A stretch of DNA of 64,000 nucleotides from Cinnamomum chago (lineage: Eukaryota > Streptophyta > Magnoliopsida > Laurales > Lauraceae). Of the stretch, positions 1 to 6,133 are shown in pieces (position 1 is the stretch's first letter; each line of letters starts with the position of its first letter). The notes under the pieces were generated by a model that was given only the letters and a program-made list of their open reading frames with translations, had not been told where the DNA came from and ran no database searches. The stretch lies in contig CP142457.1 of NCBI GenBank assembly GCA_038049695.1, positions 56,416,501 through 56,480,500 of the forward strand. The letters are read 5' to 3'. The translations under genes and the position numbers were made by a program.

Positions 1-180
1 TTTTTTTTGTAAGGGTGATCGTAGACAAGGCCGGCCCGCATTGGTTCGGCGATGTGGTTTAGGTTATAATAGATGGGCCGTGCTTAGAGTTTTTTTATTT
101 GGACTCGGTCGTTGAGATTTGGAATCTTTGCCCGGCCCAAATATACATATATAATTGTAAACGAGGGACTAGTAATGCGG

Positions 181-191
181 AGACTCAAACC
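181..191 (-). promoter_or_regulatory. Pol III B-box-like motif of the SINE-like element
   Basis: The minus strand reads GGTTTGAGTCT, two changes from GGTTCGANTCC. It is paired with an A-box-like motif at 224-235, which makes this the best-supported internal pol III promoter in the monomer. It is degenerate, so activity is uncertain. Confidence 0.5.
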
Positions 192-223
192 CATGACCTC
201 TCATATAGGGTGATATGACAAGG

Positions 224-235
224 CTAGTTGAGCTA
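224..235 (-). promoter_or_regulatory. Pol III A-box-like motif of the SINE-like element
   Basis: The minus strand reads TAGCTCAACTAG against the consensus TRGCNNAGYNGG, with two mismatches. It lies about 10 bases inside the inferred 5-prime end and 32 bases before the B-box, as in tRNA genes. Confidence 0.5.
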
Positions 236-330
236 CAACCTAGGACGTCAAATGAATTTTTTTTTCTTTTTTCGTTATTATATAAGTTAAACTCAGGATA
301 TGCTAGTGCTTCATCATTTACAGGGGGGCC

Positions 331-440
331 GGTCTTGGGCAAGCAATTTCTGGCCCGACCTGGGCCTGAGCCAGGGTCAAGTTTCTAATTTAGAAGTCGG
401 GCCGGGCATGGATGTTCCTCGGCCCAGCCCACCCCGTCCC
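331..440. repeat. GC-rich block 1 (GGCCC/GGGCC-rich)
   Basis: This is a sharp GC-rich island in an AT-rich monomer. It contains many GGGCC and GGCCC words in both orientations, such as GGGCCGG, TGGCCCGACC, GGGCCGGGC and CGGCCCAGCCC, and so can fold on itself. Similar words occur at 28-60, 130-140 and 880-1060, which suggests related repeat fragments. A frame of 62 to 90 codons crosses it in every copy, but its end depends on the following T-run and it is not considered coding. The repeat family is not recognised. Confidence 0.55.
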
Positions 441-453
441 ATGTACAACCCAA

Positions 454-533
454 GTTGTTGTTGTTGCTTTTTTTTTTTTTGTCATTTAGTGGCTTGAGAG
501 TGTCTCTTTCTAACTTTTTCGTTTTTTTTTTTT
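454..533. repeat. GTT microsatellite and two length-variable T-runs
   Basis: A short GTT run (454-466) is followed by a T-run (468-480, 13 T here) and, after a 41-base spacer, by a second T-run (522-533). The first run is 14 T in copies 17, 18 and 20 and 15 T in copies 16, 19 and 21. It is interrupted by C in copies 2, 3 and 9 (early) and in 11, 12 and 15 (middle). These states are useful for tracing copy descent. Confidence 0.85.
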
Positions 534-596
534 GAAGGAAGATGTATTTTTGGAATTTAGTATCGTTTGATGTGATCCGCTTCTTTTTATTGTCTC

Positions 597-672
597 TTGA
601 ATTAACCCTTTACTCTACGTCACTGGTAAAGTAAGTTACCAAATAGGAAATAGTTAGTGAGAGAGAAGTGAA
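597..672. repeat. Short segment related to the fold-back at 2936-3012
   Basis: GGTAA (625-629) and TTACC (636-640) form a small inverted repeat. The order of words here, GGTAAAGTAA, then AAATA, then GAGAGA and GTGAAT, resembles the order in 2964-3012. The two segments may be diverged copies of one small repeat; the match is by eye only. Confidence 0.35.
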
Positions 673-689
673 TACATAGGGTGGGGTCC

Positions 690-800
690 ACACTTGATTA
701 AATCCTACTGCAAAAGATCAATATCATTTCGGCTTTTGGGTTCGAATCCTTAGACATGAAAAGTGATTTTCATTATCGAATAGGTAGGGGGAATGGGCTC
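690..800 (+). mobile_element. Possible tRNA-derived remnant with perfect B-box
   Basis: GGTTCGAATCC at 739-749 matches the pol III B-box consensus at all 11 positions. No convincing A-box is seen in the 30 to 60 bases upstream, so this may be a 5-prime-damaged SINE on the plus strand or a chance match. The motif is unchanged in every copy checked. Confidence 0.3.
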
Positions 801-879
801 TCTAAAACCAAGCAGAAGATGAAATCAATATGACGAATTGATACGGTACGTGCCTGCGTACCTCAATTTAGGTTGAGTA

Positions 880-1070
880 TGGGCCAACCTCATCGATCCA
901 GTCCGGACTTGACCACTTTCCATCTATAGGATAGGCATATCTCATTCAGCGAAAAGGCTTCTCATGGTCTGATTCAGCCCGAGCCTAACCTGTGTCTAGC
1001 CTGCATTGGACTACATTGGGCTCCGACTTAGGCTCGTGGTCTTACCTGTGGAGGGGGGCGGGGGGGTGCG
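880..1070. repeat. GC-rich block 2 ending in a variable G-run
   Basis: This region contains GGGCCAACC, AGCCCGAGCC, TTGGGCTCC and TTAGGCTCG words like those of GC-rich block 1. It ends in six G, a C and a G-run (1053-1066) whose second part is 7 G in most copies, 6 in copies 8 and 12, 8 in copy 7 and 9 in copy 4. No coding frame is recognised. Confidence 0.5.
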
Positions 1071-1087
1071 CTTTATCATCTATATTG

Positions 1088-1124
1088 GAGTTTGAGGGCC
1101 GTTTAGGCGGCCTTTCACAAACTC
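1088..1124. repeat. Imperfect fold-back
   Basis: GAGTTTG (1088-1094) pairs with CAAACTC (1118-1124), and GGCCG (1097-1101) pairs with CGGCC (1108-1112), leaving a six-base loop (1102-1107) and a small internal bulge. GGGCCGTTTAGG resembles ends seen in some plant hAT-type miniature elements, but no second end was found, so the assignment is tentative. Confidence 0.4.
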
Positions 1125-1273
1125 TAAGGGGAGTTTTTCATTAAAATCATCTAGAAACAAAAGGCAAACTTTTTGAAGACTTTGTATTGATGTTGTTATT
1201 AAAAAAACAAAATTGGACTGCTATTTATCGATTATCTTTGCAGCCAACATATGTATATCTATATATATAGTAA

Positions 1274-1492
1274 GGCTTTTCTAAGATGTAGCTTATGTTA
1301 TCCTAAGCTGAATTAACGGTAACGGTCTCACAAATCAAAGTCGACAATCTCTGTTCTTGGCACGATGGAACTCGAAAATCCAGTTTGGATTTATCGTGAT
1401 TTTGGAGACGATGACTTGAGACAGTTTACGATGGAGATGATTTCACAAACGATTTCAGCCTAGGATAAGATAAGCTGCAGCTTAGGAGAGCC
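1274..1492. mobile_element. MITE-like element with 39-base terminal inverted repeats
   Basis: The left end (1274-1312) and the reverse complement of the right end (1454-1492) agree at 33 of 39 positions, starting GGCT and ending GCTGAA. The element is 219 bases with a 141-base interior that encodes nothing recognisable. This size and structure fit a miniature inverted-repeat transposable element, moved by a transposase supplied elsewhere. No clear target-site duplication is seen; both flanks run into TA-rich sequence. The superfamily is undetermined. Within it, CGGTCTC becomes CGGGCTC in copies 8 and 16-21, and a one-base loss gives GATTTTCGTG in copies 8 and 18-21. Confidence 0.6.
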
Positions 1493-1503
1493 CCTCTCCT
1501 ACT

Positions 1504-1526
1504 TATATATATATATATATATATAT
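1504..1526. repeat. TA microsatellite
   Basis: A TA tract of 23 bases starts 11 bases after the MITE-like element. Its length ranges from 15 (copies 4 and 8) to 25 bases (copies 6 and 16), and it is interrupted by C in copies 9 and 11. It accounts for much of the length difference between copies. Confidence 0.9.
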
Positions 1527-2093
1527 TTGATTGTTCATTTAGGTTTGATTGTTTGACCTTTTCTTTAATATTATATTTATTATTTTAGCCCATGCGTTGC
1601 CTCGAGTCTTTACTGGTCTAAAAGCGAGAATGAGACCCATGAAGATTGAGTATGACTCATGTCAGAAGTAAGTGTTTAAGTGTCTAATGGCTGTGCACAT
1701 CCTAAACTTGATTTGCATGGAGATGTTCACGAAATTTCCAAACTAAACATATCTTTGGTTCTATGAAATACTTGATTCTTAAACGGGTTTATGCAGGGGG
1801 AAAAATCATTACCATTAGAAACCGGAGAACCTAATATCTGCGTTTGAGAACATACTTGAAACCGACAAAATCTTGATTGCAACGAAAGAATTTCAAAAAA
1901 TGACTACATTTATAATATGGGTTGGATTGGTTAGGTACTTCAATGCAAGACCACTACATTGAGAATCAGGAGAGATTTGGATTTACTTACTTACCTTCCA
2001 AAATAGAAAAATAATAAAATAAGTTATTTTTCTTGGTAGAGAGGATTTCTATTTCATAATATATATAGTTTATATCCTACAGCAGTGATATTA
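1527..2093. other. Unassigned stretch of the monomer
   Basis: No gene, RNA or repeat family is recognised in these 567 bases. The sequence is moderately AT-rich with stops in every frame. The main copy-to-copy variants are G or A at 1793 (type A and B against type C) and AAGTTATTT or AAGATATTT near 2020-2030 (copies 1-2 against the rest). Confidence 0.6.
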
Positions 2094-2320
2094 GGTCCTC
2101 TCCCTAATATGATATGAGATCTAAAGTATTCTGAGTGGGCCCCATAGATATTCTCTGTGCGCGATCGTATGGCTTATAAGCCATGTGGATGGAAAAAAAT
2201 GTCCAATGGGGCAACATGTTATTCAATCTCTCACCCAATAGTAAATGTATATGGCGTCCAAGATGGTCTATACTTGGATTTTTTTGGATTCGAGTCCTTT
2301 GGGTAATTAAGGAGGGGTCC
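2094..2320. mobile_element. Weak inverted-repeat element with internal palindrome and B-box-like motif
   Basis: GGTCCTCTCCCTAAT (2094-2108) and the reverse complement of 2306-2320 agree at 12 of 15 positions. They could be the ends of a 227-base miniature element. Inside are the 16-base palindrome ATGGCTTATAAGCCAT (2169-2184) and GATTCGAGTCC (2287-2297), one base from the pol III B-box. Overlapping open frames occur on both strands here in all copies, but they are antisense to each other and not protein-like. The weak ends make the assignment tentative. Confidence 0.3.
2169..2184. repeat. 16-base perfect palindrome
   Basis: ATGGCTTATAAGCCAT reads the same on both strands. Its centre is changed to TATATG in copies 6, 7, 8 and 15, and its last base pair is lost in copies 2, 3 and 5 (GCCACG). 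The symmetry is therefore not maintained across the array. Confidence 0.85.
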
Positions 2321-2645
2321 AAAGTATTGTGGACAACCTCCGTTATTAAATATACATATATATATAGGTTTATTCTTTTATTTTATTTTTGTTCATGTTG
2401 TTTTATACATTACTTTTCCCTATTAAAAGAAAAGATTTTCTTTATTTATTTCTCTATTTTTTTTTTTCATAAGCGCGAACTTTTGGGACGACCCAAGCAA
2501 TTTTTTAAAAAAATTGATTCTTTTATTAATTTTCTTTATCTAATAATGAAGATTTAAGAAAATATTAAATATAAGTATGTCTCTAGTTCAATGTTAGAGG
2601 AAATGGAAAGGCTTGCTTGGAATGTAGTTGGATATGGGCACTCAC
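2321..2645. other. AT-rich stretch with TA and T-runs
   Basis: This stretch holds a second TA run (about 2350-2367) that varies by one to three units between copies, a T-rich block at 2369-2467 and a T-A run near 2503-2513. It carries the markers that separate the three copy types: positions 2479 and 2585 (type B) and 2596-2597 (types B and C). No gene is seen; a plus-strand frame of 62 to 140 codons crossing it changes length with the T- and TA-runs. Confidence 0.7.
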
Positions 2646-2650
2646 GCAGC

Positions 2651-2807
2651 TTTCCCGCTACATGCATCAGCGGTAAGTTAGCATTTGCCAGATTTCCTCC
2701 TCTCGCAGAGGAGGAAATCTGGAAGTTGAAGCTTTACCGCCGATAAGTACAGCGGTAAAGTGTAATTTTCAGGATTTCCTCCCCTCTAAGCGGAGGAAAA
2801 CCTGTAA
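2651..2807. repeat. Tandem pair of double-hairpin modules
   Basis: Two related ~75-base modules lie side by side (about 2651-2725 and 2733-2807). Each has a GC-containing small hairpin followed by a purine/pyrimidine hairpin. In module 1, CCGCT pairs with AGCGG around a 9-base loop (2655-2673); then 16-base arms pair perfectly around CGC (2688-2722). In module 2, CTTTACCGC pairs perfectly with GCGGTAAAG around 11 bases (2732-2760); then 13-base arms with one mismatch close a 9-base loop (2770-2804). The word CAGCGGTAA and the TTTCCTCC stem are shared by both modules. The element class is unknown; an internally duplicated fold-back transposon or an RNA-hairpin source are possibilities. Confidence 0.7.
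2688..2722. repeat. Perfect 16-bp-stem hairpin with 3-base loop
   Basis: The arms 2688-2703 and 2707-2722 are exact reverse complements, separated by CGC. It is present in copies 1-7 and 9-20, absent from copy 8, and cut by the window end in copy 21. The base just after the stem is AAG in most copies and ATG in copies 6, 7, 9 and 10. Confidence 0.9.
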
Positions 2808-2863
2808 ACGAATTCTTATCATATTTTGCCTTTTTAAAATCTTAGTTGGGTCGTTGGTCCGGG

Positions 2864-2911
2864 GTTTGGCCCAAACAATGTGGGATGGGCATGTTTAATT
2901 AACGTTTAAAC
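2864..2911. repeat. Cluster of short palindromes
   Basis: GTTTGG and CCAAAC flank a single C (2864-2876). TTAATTAA (2895-2902) and GTTTAAAC (2904-2911) are two exact 8-base palindromes one base apart. These are conserved in all copies inspected. No function is assigned. Confidence 0.6.
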
Positions 2912-2935
2912 GCAATACTATCAAATCACATAGTG

Positions 2936-3012
2936 AATCACTCTTTTGGTCAATTTACTTTACCGGTGAAGTAAAGTGATTGGTTAAATACAAAGAGAGA
3001 GCAAGAGTGAAT
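2936..3012. repeat. Small 77-base fold-back element
   Basis: AATCACTCTT (2936-2945) matches the reverse complement of 3003-3012 at 9 of 10 positions. Inside is a 22-base near-palindrome (2954-2975) centred on ACCGGT with one mismatched pair. Copies 3 and 4 have a base change in its right arm (GTAATGTG), and copies 9 and 10 have lost two bases just after it (GTAAATGA). It could be a very short non-autonomous element; no target-site duplication is evident. Confidence 0.4.
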
Positions 3013-3069
3013 GTTTGAAAAAATCAGAAGGCGAAAGTGTAGCTCTTTGACTATTTATTTTAAGAAGAG

Positions 3070-6000
3070 TTTTTTTTGTAAGGGTGATCGTAGACAAGGC
3101 CGGCCCGCATTGGTTCGGCGATGTGGTTTAGGTTATAATAGATGGGCCGTGCTTAGAGTTTTTTTATTTGGACTCGGTCGTTGAGATTTGGAATCTTTGC
3201 CCGGCCCAAATATACATATATAATTGTAAACGAGGGACTAGTAATGCGGAGACTCAAACCCATGACCTCTCATATAGGGTGATATGACAAGGCTAGTTGA
3301 GCTACAACCTAGGACGTCAAATGAATTTTTTTTTCTTTTTTCGTTATTATATAAGTTAAACTCAGGATATGCTAGTGCTTCATCATTTACAGGCGGGCCG
3401 GTCTTGGGCAAGCAATTTCTGGCCCGACCTGGGCCTGAGCCAGGGTCAAGTTTCTAATTTAGAAGTCGGGCCGGGCATGGATGTTCCTCGGCCCAGCCCA
3501 CCCCGTCCCATGTACAACCCAAGTTGTTGTTGTTGCTTCTTTTTTTTTTGTCATTTAGTGGCTTGAGAGTGTCTCTTTCTAACTTTTTCGTTTTTTTTTT
3601 TGAAGGAAGATGTATTTTTGGAATTTAGTATCGTTTGATGTGATCCGCTTCTTTTTATTGTCTCTTGAATTAACCCTTTACTCTACGTCACTGGTAAAGT
3701 AAGTTACCAAATAGGAAATAGTTAGTGAGAGAGAAGTGAATACATAGGGTGGGGTCCACACTTGATTAAATCCTACTGCAAAAGATCAATATCATTTCGG
3801 CTTTTGGGTTCGAATCCTTAGACATGAAAAGTGATTTTCATTATCGAATAGGTAGGGGGAATGGGCTCTCTAAAACCAAGCAGAAGATGAAATCAATATG
3901 AAGAATTGATACGGTACGTGCCTGCGTACCTCAATTTAGGTTGAGTATGGGCCAACCTCATCGATCCAGTCCGGACTTGACCACTTTCCATCTATAGGAT
4001 AGGCATATCTCATTCAGCGAAAAGGCTTCTCATGGTCTGATTCAGCCCGAGCCTAACCTGTGTCTAGCCTGCATTGGACTACATTGGGCTCCGACTTAGG
4101 CTCGTGGTCTTACCTGTGGAGGGGGGCGGGGGGGTGCGCTTTATCATCTATATTGGAGTTTGAGGGCCGTTTAGGCGGCCTTTCACAAACTCTAAGGGGA
4201 GTTTTTCATTAAAATCATCTAGAAACAAAAGGCAAACTTTTTGAAGACTTTGTATTGATGTTGTTATTAAAAAAACAAAATTGGACTGCTATTTATCGAT
4301 TATCTTTGCAGCCAACATATGTATATCTATATATATAGTAAGGCTTTTCTAAGATGTAGCTTATGTTATCCTAAGCTGAATTAACGGTAACGGTCTCACA
4401 AATCAAAGTCGACAATCTCTGTTCTTGGCACGATGGAACTCGAAAATCCAGTTTGGATTTATCGTGATTTTGGAGATGATGACTTGAGACAGTTTACGAT
4501 GGAGATGATTTCACAAACGATTTCAGCCTAGGATAAGATAAGCTGCAGCTTAGGAGAGCCCCTCTCCTACTTATATATATATATATATATTTGATTGTTC
4601 ATTTAGGTTTGATTGTTTGACCTTTTCTTTAATATTATATTTATTATTTTAGCCCATGCGTTGCCTCGAGTCTTTACTGGTCTAAAAGCGAGAATGAGAC
4701 CCATGAAGATTGAGTATGACTCATGTCAGAAGTAAGTGTTTAAGTGTCTAATGGCTGTGCACATCCTAAACTTGATTTGCATGGAGATGTTCACGAAATT
4801 TCCAAACTAAACATATCTTTGGTTCTATGAAATACTTGATTCTTAAACGGGTTTATGCAGGGGGAAAAATCATTACCATTAGAAACCGGAGAACCTAATA
4901 TCTGCGTTTGAGAACATACTTGAAACCGACAAAATCTTGATTGCAACGAAAGAATTTCAAAAAATGACTACATTTATAATATGGGTTGGATTGGTTAGGT
5001 ACTTCAATGCAAGACCACTACATTGAGAATCAGGAGAGATTTGGATTTACTTACTTACCTTCCAAAATAGAAAAATAATAAAATAAGTTATTTTTCTTGG
5101 TAGAGAGGATTTCTATTTCATAATATATATAGTTTATATCCTACAGCAGTGATATTAGGTCCTCTCCCTAATATGATATGAGATCTAAAGTATTCTGAGT
5201 GGGCCCCATAGATATTCTCTGTGCGCGATCGTATGGCTTATAAGCCACGTGGATGGAAAAAAATGTCCAATGGGGCAACATGTTATTCAATCTCTCACCC
5301 AATAGTAAATGTATATGGCGTCCAAGATGGTCTATACTTGGATTTTTTTGGATTCGAGTCCTTTGGGTAATTAAGGAGGGGTCCAAAGTATTGTGGACAA
5401 CCTCCGTTATTAAATATACATATATATATAGGTTTATTCTTTTATTTTATTTTTGTTCATGTTGTTTTATACATTACTTTTCCCTATTAAAAGAAAAGAT
5501 TTTCTTTATTTATTTCTCTATTTTTTTTTTTCATAAGCGCGAACTTTTGGGACGACCCAAGCAATTTTTTAAAAAAATTGATTCTTTTATTAATTTTCTT
5601 TATCTAATAATGAAGATTTAAGAAAATATTAAATATAAGTATGTCTCTAGTTCAATGTTAGAGGAAATGGAAAGGCTTGCTTGGAATGTAGTTGGATATG
5701 GGCACTCACGCAGCTTTCCCGCTACATGCATCAGCGGTAAGTTAGCATTTGCCAGATTTCCTCCTCTCGCAGAGGAGGAAATCTGGAAGTTGAAGCTTTA
5801 CCGCCGATAAGTACAGCGGTAAAGTGTAATTTTCAGGATTTCCTCCCCTCTAAGCGGAGGAAAACCTGTAAACGAATTCTTATCATATTTTGCCTTTTTA
5901 AAATCTTAGTTGGGTCGTTGGTCCGGGGTTTGGCCCAAACAATGTGGGATGGGCATGTTTAATTAACGTTTAAACGCAATACTATCAAATCACATAGTGA

Positions 6001-6133
6001 ATCACTCTTTTGGTCAATTTACTTTACCGGTGAAGTAAAGTGATTGGTTAAATACAAAGAGAGAGCAAGAGTGAATGTTTGAAAAAATCAGAAGGCGAAA
6101 GTGTAGCTCTTTGACTATTTATTTTAAGAAGAG
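3070..6133 (+). repeat. Monomer copy 2 (type A)
   Basis: 3,064 bases. Private T at about 4477 (GGAGATGAT instead of GGAGACGAT). It has GCCACGTGG instead of GCCATGTGG near 5245, shared with copies 3 and 5, and a C interrupting the T-run after the GTT repeat near 3539, shared with copies 3 and 9. Confidence 0.97.

Larger units (their letters stand above)
1..246 (-). mobile_element. SINE-like element, tRNA-derived head with A-tail (in every monomer)
   Basis: Read on the minus strand, the sequence begins near 246 with a tRNA-like head. TAGCTCAACTAG (complement of 224-235) matches the pol III A-box at about 10 of 12 positions. GGTTTGAGTCT (complement of 181-191) matches the B-box at about 9 of 11. 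They are 32 bases apart, the usual spacing. A body of about 170 bases follows and ends in eight A (the T-run at 1-8). A 5-prime tRNA-like promoter, a short body and an A-tail are the hallmarks of a SINE, which would be copied by a LINE enzyme in trans. The TPsiC stem does not pair well, so this is not a working tRNA. No target-site duplication was found. The family was not recognised. Confidence 0.5.
1..3069 (+). repeat. Monomer copy 1 (type A), reference copy
   Basis: 3,069 bases. Type A markers: A at 2249, GAAC at 2477-2480, A at 2585 and A at 2596. Private bases are G at 335 (C in all other copies) and C at 834 (A elsewhere). It shares AAGTTATTTTT near 2020-2030 with copy 2 only; other copies have AAGATATTTTT. 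Sub-elements are annotated on this copy. Confidence 0.97.

Noticed and set aside
181..246. Functional tRNA gene on the minus strand
   Set aside because: A- and B-box motifs are present, but the TPsiC and acceptor stems do not pair, so a degenerate tRNA-derived SINE head fits better.
300..497. A 62-90-codon plus-strand open frame with a CCCC-FFFF tail
   Set aside because: The tail is translation of GTT and T-runs, and the end changes with T-run length. The front is a GC-rich repeat block with no protein similarity that I recognise.
2104..2322. A 72-codon minus-strand open frame intact in all 21 copies
   Set aside because: It recurs only because the monomer recurs. It lies antisense to another frame, resembles no known protein, and the few differences between copies include at least as many amino-acid changes as silent ones (Arg/Cys, Ile/Lys, Met/Val, Pro/Arg), so no sign of selection for a protein.
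2183..2557. A 105-140-codon plus-strand open frame
   Set aside because: It runs through TA and T-runs, giving a low-complexity Phe/Ile/Tyr-rich tail, and its length varies from 62 to 140 codons between copies with slippage. It is not considered coding.
2895..2911. Adjacent TTAATTAA and GTTTAAAC as engineered rare-cutter cloning sites
   Set aside because: They sit within AT-rich native-looking sequence in every copy with no vector sequence nearby; chance in AT-rich DNA is the simpler explanation.
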